64,000 bases of DNA from Bradyrhizobium sp. B124 (GTDB taxonomy: Bacteria > Pseudomonadota > Alphaproteobacteria > Rhizobiales > Xanthobacteraceae), in assembly GCF_038967635.1 (NCBI RefSeq), contig NZ_CP152413.1:434001-498000 (forward strand), read 5' to 3'. Below the pieces are notes generated by a model. The model was not told the DNA's origin, ran no database searches, and saw nothing but the letters and a program-made list of their open reading frames with translations. Shown one piece after another: positions 17,366 to 26,127 of this stretch (positions are counted from its first letter, which is position 1; the number at the start of each line of letters is the position of its first letter). The translations under genes were made by a program, and so were the position numbers.

Positions 17366-17998
17366 ATGAGACGATCGATGTTTGGCGGCCGGGACGATGA
17401 CGGATTCCGGTTTGGGTTCTTCGCCATGGGGCGGCACGGCCGAGGTGGCCATCGCTTTGGCCGCGGCGGCCATGGCTTCTTCGGGCGGGGTGGCGGCGGC
17501 GACTTTCCGGGATCGCGGCGGCTCTCGTCGCAGGATCTGCAACTCGTCATCCTGGCGCTGCTCGGCGAGCAGCCGGCGCACGGCTACGAGTTGATCAAGA
17601 AAATCGAGGAGCGGTCGGACGGCTTCTACAGCCCGAGCCCGGGCGTGATCTACCCGGCGCTGACCTTCCTCGAGGAGATCGGCCATGCCAGCGTCACCCA
17701 GGATGCGGCGCGCAAGCTCTACAGCATCACCGAGCAGGGCAAGGCGCATCTCGCCGAGAACCGCGCCACCGCTGACACCATTCTCCAGGCGCTGTCGCGG
17801 ATCGGCGGCCGCATGGAGGAGGTGCGCGAAGCCTTCGCCGGCGTGAGCGATCTCGATGGCGAATCCTCCGACGACGTGCACCGCGCCCGTCACGCCCTGA
17901 AGAGCGCGCTGCGCCAGAAGCGCGGCTGCGATGCCGCCGAGGCGCGCCGCATCGCGAAGATCCTCGACCGCGCCGCCGCTGAAATCCTGCAGCAATGA
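17366..17998 (+). CDS. PadR-family regulator with Gly/Arg/His-rich N-terminus (NfeR/YqjI-like)
   Basis: A 210-residue regulator. Residues 1-50 are low-complexity, rich in Gly, Arg, His and Phe (GRHGRGGHRFGRGGHGFFG). The PadR winged helix then runs LQLVILALLGEQPAHGYELI ... YSPSPGVIYPALTFLEEIG, and a helical dimerisation domain ends in LDRAAAEILQQ. The layout and the GVIYPxLTFLEE motif match E. coli YqjI/NfeR, a PadR regulator whose His-rich extension binds nickel. Here the extension has few His and no Cys, so metal sensing is only a hypothesis. The stop overlaps a possible ATG of the methyltransferase frame, so the two are co-transcribed. Confidence 0.85.
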   Translation: MRRSMFGGRDDDGFRFGFFAMGRHGRGGHRFGRGGHGFFGRGGGGDFPGSRRLSSQDLQLVILALLGEQPAHGYELIKKIEERSDGFYSPSPGVIYPALTFLEEIGHASVTQDAARKLYSITEQGKAHLAENRATADTILQALSRIGGRMEEVREAFAGVSDLDGESSDDVHRARHALKSALRQKRGCDAAEARRIAKILDRAAAEILQQ

Positions 17999-18021
17999 CG
18001 CAGTCGCAAGGGAGACCCTTC

Positions 18022-18672
18022 ATGTACAACGCTGAACCGCACAGCGCGATTGCCGATGCCCGCGTCGCTGCCGTCATCGCGCGCCTGCAGGCCACGCGCC
18101 GCAGGCCGGCCGCCGGCGGTCCGCGCGGCAATCCGACGATGAGCCGCGATCCGCTCGACTATGCAGAGCAGGGCTTCTCAATTCATCCCGAGCAAGGTGA
18201 ATTGATCTATCTGTTGTGCCGCGGCCTGCGCGCCAAACGCGTCGCGGAGTTCGCGACGTCGATCGGAATGTCGACGCTGTATTTCGCTGCCGCGATGCGC
18301 GACAATGGCGGCGGCACTGTGATCGGCTCGGAGATCGTGCCGGCCAAGGTCGCAACCGCGAAGCGCAATCTTGCCGAGGCCGGCCTTGCCGACTATGCCG
18401 AGATCCGCGAGGGCGATGCGCGCCAGACGCTGCGCGATCTCGGTGGTCCCGTCGACTTCATCCTGATCGACGGCTGGCCGGGCGAGAAGGGACCGACGCT
18501 CGCCCGCCAGGTGATCGAGATCGTTGCTCCGCAGCTTCGCGTCGGCGGCTATGTCATGAACGACAATGCCGAGGCGGATTTTCTGGAGTTCGTGCGCGAT
18601 CCCAAAAATGGCTTCGTGTCGATCACGCTGCCGCTCAAGGGCGGTACCGAGCTCTGCCTGAAGGTCGCCTAA
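18022..18672 (+). CDS. SAM-dependent O-methyltransferase
   Basis: A 216-residue Rossmann-fold methyltransferase of the O-methyltransferase family 3 type. Markers are AEFATSIGMSTLYFAAAM (SAM-binding motif I), VIGSEIVPAKVATAKRNL (motif post-I) and VDFILIDGWPG (metal-binding Asp). The start ATG 18022 follows AAGGGAG at good spacing; an ATG at 17995 overlaps the PadR stop but lacks a clear ribosome site. It is co-directional with the PadR regulator and probably controlled by it. The acceptor substrate is unknown. Confidence 0.85.
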   Translation: MYNAEPHSAIADARVAAVIARLQATRRRPAAGGPRGNPTMSRDPLDYAEQGFSIHPEQGELIYLLCRGLRAKRVAEFATSIGMSTLYFAAAMRDNGGGTVIGSEIVPAKVATAKRNLAEAGLADYAEIREGDARQTLRDLGGPVDFILIDGWPGEKGPTLARQVIEIVAPQLRVGGYVMNDNAEADFLEFVRDPKNGFVSITLPLKGGTELCLKVA

Positions 18673-18793
18673 GGATCGGTTCGGCACGACGAAATCCTGC
18701 TGGCGTGATTGTGAGCCGCAACGACATCACGCCACGCTGGATTTTGTCGGCGCTTCTTGCTCTGTTCGAGGAAAATCAGGAGCGAAGCGCCGC

Positions 18794-19489
18794 ATGTCCG
18801 AAGTCCCGCCGATCCATCCGCTTGATCGCCCAATCTGGAGCGCACTGACCACGAGGCAACGCGACCTTGCGGAAGGCGGCGCCGAGGCAAGGCGCTTTCC
18901 GGTCGCGATCGCCCCCTTCGCCGACATGGTCGACATGTCGCCGGAAGGCTTTGCCGCGCTCGGCGCGCTGCTGTCGGGACCTGATATCGCGGTGCTGTTC
19001 ACGCCCGATCCTGTCCCGGTGCCGCCGGAGTTCAAGCTGCTGCTGGCCGAGACCGGCGAGCAGATGATCGGCCCACCGGGGGAGTTTTGTCTGCCCGGCG
19101 TCGAGATCGTCACGCTCGGCGCCGCCGACGTTCCCGCGATGATGGCGTTGACGGAACTGACAAAGCCCGGACCGTTCAGCGCGCGGACGCATGAGCTCGG
19201 CACCTTTCTCGGTATCCGCGTTGGCGGCGAGCTGGTCGCGATGACCGGGGAACGGATGAAGCCGGGGAATTACACCGAGATGACCGCGGTCTGCGTGCAT
19301 CCGGACCATCGCGGCCGCGGCTATGCGCAGGCGCTGCTATCGGCGGTCGGCCGCCAGATCGTGGCGCGCGGCGAGGTTCCGTTCCTGCACGTCTTCACCA
19401 ACAACGTCTCGGCGATCGCGCTCTACCGCCGCCAGGGCATGGAGATCCGCCGCCGCCTGCACATCACGGTGCTGCAGAAACAGGGGTAG
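18794..19489 (+). CDS. GNAT acetyltransferase
   Basis: A 231-residue protein. The C-terminal GNAT domain shows TEMTAVCVHPDHRGRGYAQA, the acetyl-CoA pyrophosphate loop, and FTNNVSAIALYRRQGMEIR (motif B), as in FR47-like members. The N-terminal ~110 residues form a degenerate half typical of this subfamily. The acceptor is unknown. It stands alone between the methyltransferase and the convergent beta-helix gene. Confidence 0.88.
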   Translation: MSEVPPIHPLDRPIWSALTTRQRDLAEGGAEARRFPVAIAPFADMVDMSPEGFAALGALLSGPDIAVLFTPDPVPVPPEFKLLLAETGEQMIGPPGEFCLPGVEIVTLGAADVPAMMALTELTKPGPFSARTHELGTFLGIRVGGELVAMTGERMKPGNYTEMTAVCVHPDHRGRGYAQALLSAVGRQIVARGEVPFLHVFTNNVSAIALYRRQGMEIRRRLHITVLQKQG

Positions 19490-19531
19490 GGCAAAGTCCG
19501 GGAACGATGCTCTGAACGGCGTCGCACTCGC

Positions 19532-21445
19532 TCACGCCAGCCTGTTGCCGGCAAGATGCACCGTGCGCTTGTCGCAGCTCGGATCGATCGCGACGGCATT
19601 GGTCGCGATCCGGCCGTGTGCGGCGACGTTGTTGCTGATCTCGACGTTCCTGGCGCGGCCGACGAAGATCGCGCTGTCGGGCTTGATGTGGAAGAACTCG
19701 CCAGCCCCGAACACGCTACCGCGCAGGAAGGTCTGGCCGATCACGTTGCCGGCGATTTTGACGCCGTCGGCATTGCTGACGAAGATCGCGTAGATGTAGG
19801 AATCGTCGATGTGATTGCCTTCGATGATAACGCGCCGGTTCTGGAAATTGTCCTGAAATCCCTTGGCGCCTTCCGGCGGCACCATGCCGACATAGATGGT
19901 GCCGAGCGTGCCGCTGCCGCTGGTCAGCTCATTGGCGCCGTTAACGCAATGGCTGAAGCGGTTGTTGCGGAACACGAGGTTCTCGGCAAATCCCGACTCC
20001 GACCAGAAGCCGATGTCGCTGCCCGCCTGCAGCGCCACGCCGGTCGAGAATGTGAACTGGCAGTTCTCGACGATAGCGTTCGGCGCCTTCATCAGCACGC
20101 GGCCGCAGGCGTGGAAATCGCAGCGCAGCACCGTCGCGCCCGATCCGATGTGCGTCAGCGAGGTGATGGCATCACCGGTCTTGAGCGGCAGGTCCTGCTG
20201 CAGGACCACGTCGTAGATCAGGTCCGGCAACGTGGTCGGGCTCCGGTTCTTCCAGAGCTGGGCGATTTTCACCTTCAGTTCGGGCGCGTGGCGCTTGGCC
20301 AATTGCTCGATCTTGCCGCGTCCGAGGGAGCGAAACGTCGCATGGTCACAGCTCTCGATATCGTCGCCGGCCGCGAGGCCGACGTCCCATTTCGGGCTGA
20401 GCAGAAACCGCCGCGGCGCGGTCTTCGCCACGACGTAGTAGTAGAAGCCGTGCACGTTGACGGCATCGTCGGAGGTATTGGCGAAACTGCAGTCCTCCAT
20501 GGTCGGACCGCGCGCGACCACGGTGAAGTGCGAACCGTCGGAATTGGTCGAAATCAGGCGGTCGGTCGTCGCGCCCTTCGGCCGCGGTCCCGGAATGACC
20601 GAGACTTTCTGCAGCATCATCGAGCCTTCGCCGCCGTTCTCGATGATGCCCATGCCCGGCGACGCCAGCAGCTTCAGGTCGATCAGGCTGGTGGCGACGC
20701 TGGAGTCCACCGCGATGGCATGCGCGCCGCTATTTGCGATGGTGACGACGTCACCCACCGTGATCGGCAGCTGGCTCGGGAAACGATCGTTCGCGCCCCA
20801 CCGCAGACGCACCTTGATCTGACTGTCGCCGAGGCGCGTGGCATGGGCCGGTGAGAGGAAATCCCTGGCGCCGGTCTTCAGCGCCCGGTTGCGGCGGTCC
20901 ATCACCTTGAAGAAGCCATCCGTGAAGGTGGCCAGCAGCGCGGCATCATCGGGATAGCCGGGGTCGACCTTCATCGTGATGTCGACCGCTTGTTTGTCGA
21001 ACGCGGTGATCGTTCCCTGGGTGAAGGGCAGCGGATCGTAGTCGATGGCGAGATCGCGGATGGTGAGGCGGTTGCAGCCGGAGATCGCGAAGGTCCCGCT
21101 GCGTGCCGTGTTGATCAGCTGCGCGCCGTTGCCGTTGAGCTCGAAACCGTGCAATTGCCGGAACGCGAGCGGCCGCTTGATCCGGTAGCTGGCGTTCTTC
21201 TCCAGATTGAGGACGATGTGAACCGGCCCCGCCTTGCTCGCATCAGCCGCTGCCTTGGCGATGGCGGCCAGCGCCTTGGCAAAGGCCGCGTCGGCATCGC
21301 CGCCGGAGGTGGCTGTGAAGGTGGCCATGTCAAACGTGGCCGCGCCGGCAACAGTCGTCTGTTCGGCATGGCTTTCGCTGCCGAGCAGCGGGCTCGCCAC
21401 AAAAAACGAGGCAAGCGTCAGTGCTCGCCGGCGGCTGATCGGCAT
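19532..21445 (-). CDS. Exported right-handed beta-helix protein (Tat-type signal)
   Basis: A 637-residue protein. Residues 1-28 are a Tat-like signal (SRRRALTLASFFVASPLLG ... SHAEQ). The body is a parallel beta-helix: repeated short strands around IRDLAIDY, MEDCSFANTSDDAVNVHG, VENCQFTFSTG and VIIEGNHIDDSYIYAIFVS. This fold occurs in pectate lyases, epimerases and other carbohydrate-active proteins; the segment TSDDAVNVHGFYYYV resembles the active-site turn of polysaccharide-cleaving members. ATG 21445 follows AGGAG. No transporter or glycan operon is adjacent. Function is unassigned beyond probable periplasmic glycan binding or cleavage (inference). Confidence 0.82.
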   Translation of the reverse strand: MPISRRRALTLASFFVASPLLGSESHAEQTTVAGAATFDMATFTATSGGDADAAFAKALAAIAKAAADASKAGPVHIVLNLEKNASYRIKRPLAFRQLHGFELNGNGAQLINTARSGTFAISGCNRLTIRDLAIDYDPLPFTQGTITAFDKQAVDITMKVDPGYPDDAALLATFTDGFFKVMDRRNRALKTGARDFLSPAHATRLGDSQIKVRLRWGANDRFPSQLPITVGDVVTIANSGAHAIAVDSSVATSLIDLKLLASPGMGIIENGGEGSMMLQKVSVIPGPRPKGATTDRLISTNSDGSHFTVVARGPTMEDCSFANTSDDAVNVHGFYYYVVAKTAPRRFLLSPKWDVGLAAGDDIESCDHATFRSLGRGKIEQLAKRHAPELKVKIAQLWKNRSPTTLPDLIYDVVLQQDLPLKTGDAITSLTHIGSGATVLRCDFHACGRVLMKAPNAIVENCQFTFSTGVALQAGSDIGFWSESGFAENLVFRNNRFSHCVNGANELTSGSGTLGTIYVGMVPPEGAKGFQDNFQNRRVIIEGNHIDDSYIYAIFVSNADGVKIAGNVIGQTFLRGSVFGAGEFFHIKPDSAIFVGRARNVEISNNVAAHGRIATNAVAIDPSCDKRTVHLAGNRLA

Positions 21446-21617
21446 GGTGCGCGGCTCCTTGCGAGATTGGGATCGGTCGCGCGCACTATCGGTCTGCGGA
21501 GATGAACCGCAGCGAAATGGCGGGCAGCAGGCGCGAGGCCTCTCGACGTCGTGATGTGAGATCGAGGATTGGGGCGCTTGCGAACGGACTGCAGTGGGAG
21601 CGCGCAGCAGCCGCGGT

Positions 21618-22559
21618 TCAGTGTTTCTTCGCCGCCCTCGCCCTGATCTTCTGCGTAGGCATGCGCGCGGCGATCCGCGTCAGCGCATCCGCGAATGCAC
21701 GTGCGGCGGGGCCGAGCGGTTCGTCGAGCCGGTGCGCGAGATAGGCCTCCATCGCGAGCGCCGCGTTGCGGCCGAGTGCGCCGGTTTCGACCCGCACCAG
21801 GCGGCGATCCCTGAGGTCGCGCGCGACCTGCCAGAGCGGCAGGCGGCCCCAGCCGAGCCCCGCCAGGATCATGGCATGCTTGGTGTCCTGATTGCTTACC
21901 CTGCAAATCTGCGGCGAGAGCACGCCGAAGCTGCGGCCTTCCGACAGCGGCGTCGGATCCGACAGCACGATCTGCAGATGATCGGCAAGGTCGGCCACGC
22001 TCTTGCGGCCGCGGCGCGCGAGCGGGTGGCTTGCGGAGGCGACGGCGACGATCTGCACGGCGCAGATCGCGTCGAGCGCGAGGCGGGGATCGCGAAAATC
22101 CTCCCCAACCGTGACGGCGAGCGCGCTGCGCCGTTCGGTCAGGGCGGCGATCGGCCCACCCATCGGTTCGACCGCGAGCCGCACGCTCACAGACGGATAG
22201 GCTGAGCGCATTTCCGTCAGCGCTGCGCCGACCGCGGCAATCGGAAACAGCGTGTCGACCACCAGCGAGAGTTCCGGCTCCACCCCGTCACCGAGGCCGT
22301 GCGCGCGCGCCCGCATCGCGTCGACGCGGAGCAGCAGGTCGCGGGCGTTACCGAGCAGTGCCTTGCCTTCCGCCGTCAGCGCCGGGCGATGGCCGGAGCG
22401 GTCGAACAGCATGAGACCAAGCTCGGCCTCGAGGTTGGCGACGGCATGGCTGACCGCGGACTGCACTCGCGCCAGCTTGGTCGCCGCGGCGCGAAAGCTG
22501 CCGCTCTCGGCGATGGTGACGAAGACCCGGATCTGGTCGAGCGTGAGGTTATCGAGCAT
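21618..22559 (-). CDS. LysR-family transcriptional regulator
   Basis: A 313-residue LTTR. The N-terminal HTH reads LDQIRVFVTIAESGSFRAAA ... VQSAVSHAVANLEAELGL, and the remaining residues form the periplasmic-binding-like effector domain. It is divergent from an MFS gene, with 96 bases between start codons, the classic layout for LTTR control of a transporter. The effector is unknown. The C-terminus is basic (RARAAKKH). Confidence 0.92.
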   Translation of the reverse strand: MLDNLTLDQIRVFVTIAESGSFRAAATKLARVQSAVSHAVANLEAELGLMLFDRSGHRPALTAEGKALLGNARDLLLRVDAMRARAHGLGDGVEPELSLVVDTLFPIAAVGAALTEMRSAYPSVSVRLAVEPMGGPIAALTERRSALAVTVGEDFRDPRLALDAICAVQIVAVASASHPLARRGRKSVADLADHLQIVLSDPTPLSEGRSFGVLSPQICRVSNQDTKHAMILAGLGWGRLPLWQVARDLRDRRLVRVETGALGRNAALAMEAYLAHRLDEPLGPAARAFADALTRIAARMPTQKIRARAAKKH

Positions 22560-22655
22560 GATCTACGAAATCGATCAAATGGATGCAAAACATATCACTC
22601 CTGTCGATGATCGGGAAACGCTATCTGTGGTGGCTTGAACTGGACGGGTGGACGC

Positions 22656-23879
22656 ATGACGATCGAGACGGCCGTGGTGCAGCAGAGCGAGGCGAAGCGA
22701 TGGGCGACGGTCGCCGTCGTGACCGGTTGCGGGATCGGCGCCGCTCTCCAGGTCGGGAAGGTGCCGATTGCCGCGACGATGCTGCAACAAAGCTTCGGCA
22801 TCGACCTCGCTGCTGTCGGAACCGTCGCCGGCATCTTTGCGGTGCTGGGGCTTGTCGGCAGCGTGCCCGCCGGCGTCGTGATCGCCGCGGTCGGCGCACG
22901 CCGGGTGCTGCTGTGCGGGCTTGCCGCCATCACGCTCGGTGCCGCTTCGGGCGCGCTCGCGCCGCAGCTTGCGGTGCTGCTGGGATCGCGCCTGCTGGAA
23001 GGGCTCGGCTTCCTGCTGGTGATGGTTTCTGCTCCTGCACTGCTCAATCGCGTGGTCGATGTCGGTGCGCGCGACATCACCATGGCGGTGTGGAGTTGCG
23101 TGATCCCGTTCGGGATCGCGCTGGCGCTGGTCGCGGGTCCGATGTTCGGCGGCTGGCGCGCGATCTGGTGGGCCAGTGCCGCGTTTGCCGCCCTGCTGTT
23201 CGTCCTTGCCGGCGTCATCGTCCCTGAAGTGTCATCGCGGACCGGGCCGGCGCGTGCGGGCTTGATGCAAGAAGCATTCGCGCTGGCGCGGCGCCGCACC
23301 CCGGCGCTTCTGATGGTGCTGTTCGGGCTCTACAGCCTGATGTTCTTTGCGGTGTTCAGCTTCCTGCCGATCCTTTTGACCGAGCGGCTCGGCGTCTCCA
23401 GCCAGAGTGCCGGCGGGCTCAGCGCGCTGGCGGCGGCCGCCAACGTCGTCGGCAATCTCGCCGCCGGCAATCTGCTCGCGCGCGGGGTGAGCCGGACTGG
23501 GTTGATTGCAGTTGCGGCCGTCGTGATGGGCGTGTCCGCGCTCGGCATCTTCCTGCCGGTGCTCGGCGGCTGGGGCGCATTCATTCTGTGCCTGCTGTTC
23601 TCCGCGACCGGCGGCCTGATCCCGGCGACGTTGCTGGCGACCGCGCCCGCGGCGGCGCGTTCGGCGGCGATGGTGCCGGTCATGATGGGTCTCTTGATGA
23701 CGGGCAGCAATTTCGGCCAGGTGACCGGACCGATCGCGGTCGGCACGGTCGTTTCGGCGTGGGGCTGGAGCGCGGCCTGCGTCATGGTGGTTGCGGCTGC
23801 GATCCTCGCCGGTCTTGCGGCATGGATGCTGGCGCGCGGTGATCACAACAGCGTCAGCGAGGCGAGGGACCCGGCTTGA
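22656..23879 (+). CDS. MFS transporter, probable LysR target
   Basis: A 407-residue 12-TM carrier. The start ATG 22656 (MTIETAVVQQ) is preferred over 22635. The inter-TM2/3 signature is weak (GVVIAAVGARRVLL), as in the CynX/cyanate-permease-like group. The divergent LysR gene suggests induction by the transported compound (inference). Its substrate is unknown. Confidence 0.85.
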   Translation: MTIETAVVQQSEAKRWATVAVVTGCGIGAALQVGKVPIAATMLQQSFGIDLAAVGTVAGIFAVLGLVGSVPAGVVIAAVGARRVLLCGLAAITLGAASGALAPQLAVLLGSRLLEGLGFLLVMVSAPALLNRVVDVGARDITMAVWSCVIPFGIALALVAGPMFGGWRAIWWASAAFAALLFVLAGVIVPEVSSRTGPARAGLMQEAFALARRRTPALLMVLFGLYSLMFFAVFSFLPILLTERLGVSSQSAGGLSALAAAANVVGNLAAGNLLARGVSRTGLIAVAAVVMGVSALGIFLPVLGGWGAFILCLLFSATGGLIPATLLATAPAAARSAAMVPVMMGLLMTGSNFGQVTGPIAVGTVVSAWGWSAACVMVVAAAILAGLAAWMLARGDHNSVSEARDPA

Positions 23880-23942
23880 CGCCGCGCGCGCGGAGGGCGA
23901 AGGAGTGAAAGTCTCTCACGCCCACGACAACAGGAAAGTTTC

Positions 23943-24293
23943 ATGACACGCGTGCGCTGCATCACCGAAATGGGCATGGGCGTCGACGTCCACGGCCGCG
24001 ATGCCACCAAGGCCGCCAAGCGTGCGGTTTCGGATGCGATCCGCCATTCCAGCCTCGGCTTCTTCCGCATGCTCGGCAAGACCGCCAACGACATGTTCGT
24101 CGACGTCACGATCGCGGTGCCGAATCCCGAAGCGGTCGATACCGACGCCGTCGCCAGGGAATTGCCCTATGGCACCAAGACCGTGAAGGCGATCGCGGGC
24201 GGGCTCGAGATTCCGTCGGATATCGGCAACGACCCGATCCTGATCGCGAATGCCGCTGTCATCGTCAGCTTCGACGACGGGAAGAGCGGCTGA
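23943..24293 (+). CDS. Lin0512-family protein
   Basis: A 116-residue protein matching the short Lin0512 family of unknown function. Conserved features seen are the opening RCITEMGMGVDVHGRD, the ATKAAKRAVSDAIRHSSL helix and the NPEAVDTDAVARELPYG segment. It is about 60 bases downstream of the MFS gene and may be in the same transcript. No catalytic residues are established. Confidence 0.82.
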   Translation: MTRVRCITEMGMGVDVHGRDATKAAKRAVSDAIRHSSLGFFRMLGKTANDMFVDVTIAVPNPEAVDTDAVARELPYGTKTVKAIAGGLEIPSDIGNDPILIANAAVIVSFDDGKSG

Positions 24294-24323
24294 TCAACCG
24301 CGCTGAGCCGGTTGGACCCTCAC

Positions 24324-24447
24324 GTCGTCGTCCTGGCGAAAGCCAGGACCCATAACCACAAACGCCGATTGTTGTATGCGCTGGGACGACGATCCTTCAC
24401 CCAACAGACGCTGGTGGCTACGGGTCCTGGCTTTCGCCAGGACGACG
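24324..24447. repeat. Long inverted repeat, family B (copy 1)
   Basis: Two arms, each itself a hairpin (CCTGGCGAAAGCCAGG), point inward: GTCGTCCTGGCGAAAGCCAG at the left and its complement at the right end, about 70 bases apart. A second copy lies at 33442-33568. It separates two convergent genes (Lin0512 and SDR), where it may also stop transcription. Confidence 0.75.
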
Positions 24448-24459
24448 GATTTGGAGGCG

Positions 24460-25329
24460 TCAATCGCCGCCTCGAAAGTAGTCGGGCTTGCCGGTGGTCC
24501 AGGTCTCGCCCCAATGCTGGCCGCCGCCGTCGACGGTCAGCGTCTCGCCGGTGATGAACTTGCCGGAGGGCGCGGCGAGATAGACCGCGGCCTCCGCGAT
24601 GTCCCAGGGCGTGCCCGGATGCATCATCGGGTTGGAACGCGGATAGGCGGCGCGCGCCGCCTCGCTGTAGACGTTCCAGCCCTCGGTCTCGATCGCGCCG
24701 GGCGCGATGCAATTGACGCGGATGTTCAGCGGCGCCCATTCGACCGCGAGCGCGCGCGACAGGCCGATCACGCCGGAGCGCGCGGCGATCGTGTGCGCGA
24801 TGCCGTAGAGGCCGTGCGTCGTGACCACGACGATATTGACGATGCTGCCGGGATGTTTGCAGTCGCGCCAGCGCTGCGCGGCGGCCTGCATCATGTACCA
24901 GGTGCCGTTGAGGTTGGTGTTGATGACCGCGTTCCAGCCCTTGATCGAGAAATCGATCGCGGCTTGCGGGAATTGGCCGCCGGCGCTGTTGACGAGGTGA
25001 TCGATACGGCCATGCGCGGTCCACAGCGCGTCGAACATCGCGTTGACCGCGTCGGGATCCCTGATATCAGCAACATACGCCGACGCTTTCAGGCCGTTAC
25101 GAACGAGATGATCGACCAGCGCATCGAGCTTGTCGGCATTGCGTCCCACGATCACGACATGCGCGCCGAGCCGGGCGAACAGCCATGCGATGGCGCGGCC
25201 GATGCCACCGGCGCCGCCGGATACGACGACCACCTGACCGGCCAACGCGTCCGCCGCAAACACGGTCGGATGTACTGCGAGTTCGTCGTCGGAGGGGCCG
25301 AGCGTTGCGTCTGTCTGTTGATCGTTCAT
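24460..25329 (-). CDS. SDR family oxidoreductase (peroxisomal enoyl-CoA reductase-like)
   Basis: A 289-residue Rossmann-fold dehydrogenase. The cofactor motif is SGGAGGIGRA, followed by DIRDPDAV and LVNSAGG. Where classical SDRs have YxxxK, this protein reads HTIAARSGVIGLSRAL: Tyr and Lys are missing. The HxxAAR pattern matches the PECR/DECR-like branch, enoyl-CoA reductases that use other residues. The C-terminal FITGETLTVDGGG is typical. It probably acts on an acyl-CoA or related enone with NADPH (inference). It is divergent from the GST gene with a 93-base gap. Confidence 0.87.
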   Translation of the reverse strand: MNDQQTDATLGPSDDELAVHPTVFAADALAGQVVVVSGGAGGIGRAIAWLFARLGAHVVIVGRNADKLDALVDHLVRNGLKASAYVADIRDPDAVNAMFDALWTAHGRIDHLVNSAGGQFPQAAIDFSIKGWNAVINTNLNGTWYMMQAAAQRWRDCKHPGSIVNIVVVTTHGLYGIAHTIAARSGVIGLSRALAVEWAPLNIRVNCIAPGAIETEGWNVYSEAARAAYPRSNPMMHPGTPWDIAEAAVYLAAPSGKFITGETLTVDGGGQHWGETWTTGKPDYFRGGD

Positions 25330-25422
25330 GGCCGGTTGCAGACCTTGCGGCTTTCAATGAGCTCCGTACATTAGCCACCCAACAACAACCGTGCAAAGCA
25401 ACAACCTGCAAAGAATGTCGAC

Positions 25423-26127
25423 ATGACCGATCTGTCCGCCTTTCCCATTACAAAACGCTGGCCCGCCCGGCATCCGGACCGCCTGCAGCTCTATTCGCTG
25501 CCGACGCCGAACGGCGTGAAGGTCTCGATCATGCTCGAGGAGATCGGGTTGCCCTACGAGGTCCATCTCGTCGACTTCAACAAGGATGATCAGAAGACGG
25601 CGGAGTTCCTGTCGCTGAATCCGAACGGCAAGATCCCGGCGATCCTCGATCCCAACGGTCCCGGCGGCAAGCCGCTGCCGCTGTTCGAGTCCGGCGCGAT
25701 CCTGCAATATCTCGCCGAGAAGACCGGCAAGCTGTTGCCGGCGGATGCCGCGCGCCGCTATCAGGCGATCCAGTGGGTGCAATTCCAGATGGGCGGCATC
25801 GGACCCATGTTCGGCCAGGTCGGCTTCTTCCACAAATTCGCCGGCAAGGATTATGAGGACAAGCGGCCGCTGCAGCGCTATGTCGCCGAGTCCGCGCGCC
25901 TGCTCGGCGTGATGGAAACGCATCTCGCCGGGCGGCAATGGTTCATGGACGATGAATACAGCATCGCCGACATCTCGATGCTCGGCTGGGTGCGCAATCT
26001 GATCGGCTTCTACGGCGCGCGCGAGCTCGTCGAGTTTGACCGGTTCACCCATGTCGCGGCCTGGCTGGAGCGCGGCCTCAAGCGGCCGGCCGTGGAACGT
26101 GGGTTGAACATTCCGAAGCGGCCTTAA
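25423..26127 (+). CDS. Glutathione S-transferase (YfcG/Ure2p-like)
   Basis: A 234-residue GST. The thioredoxin-fold N-terminus reads LYSLPTPNGVKVSIMLEEIG, then NPNGKIPAILD and LFESGAILQYLAEK, the glutathione-binding loop with the ES pair. The C-terminal helical domain has YSIADISMLGWV. The TPNGxKVS pattern matches the Nu-class/YfcG branch, which has disulfide-bond reductase activity. Its stop overlaps the dsbB stop by 4 bases on the other strand. Both neighbours handle thiol chemistry, but the arrangement is convergent, not an operon. Confidence 0.9.
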   Translation: MTDLSAFPITKRWPARHPDRLQLYSLPTPNGVKVSIMLEEIGLPYEVHLVDFNKDDQKTAEFLSLNPNGKIPAILDPNGPGGKPLPLFESGAILQYLAEKTGKLLPADAARRYQAIQWVQFQMGGIGPMFGQVGFFHKFAGKDYEDKRPLQRYVAESARLLGVMETHLAGRQWFMDDEYSIADISMLGWVRNLIGFYGARELVEFDRFTHVAAWLERGLKRPAVERGLNIPKRP

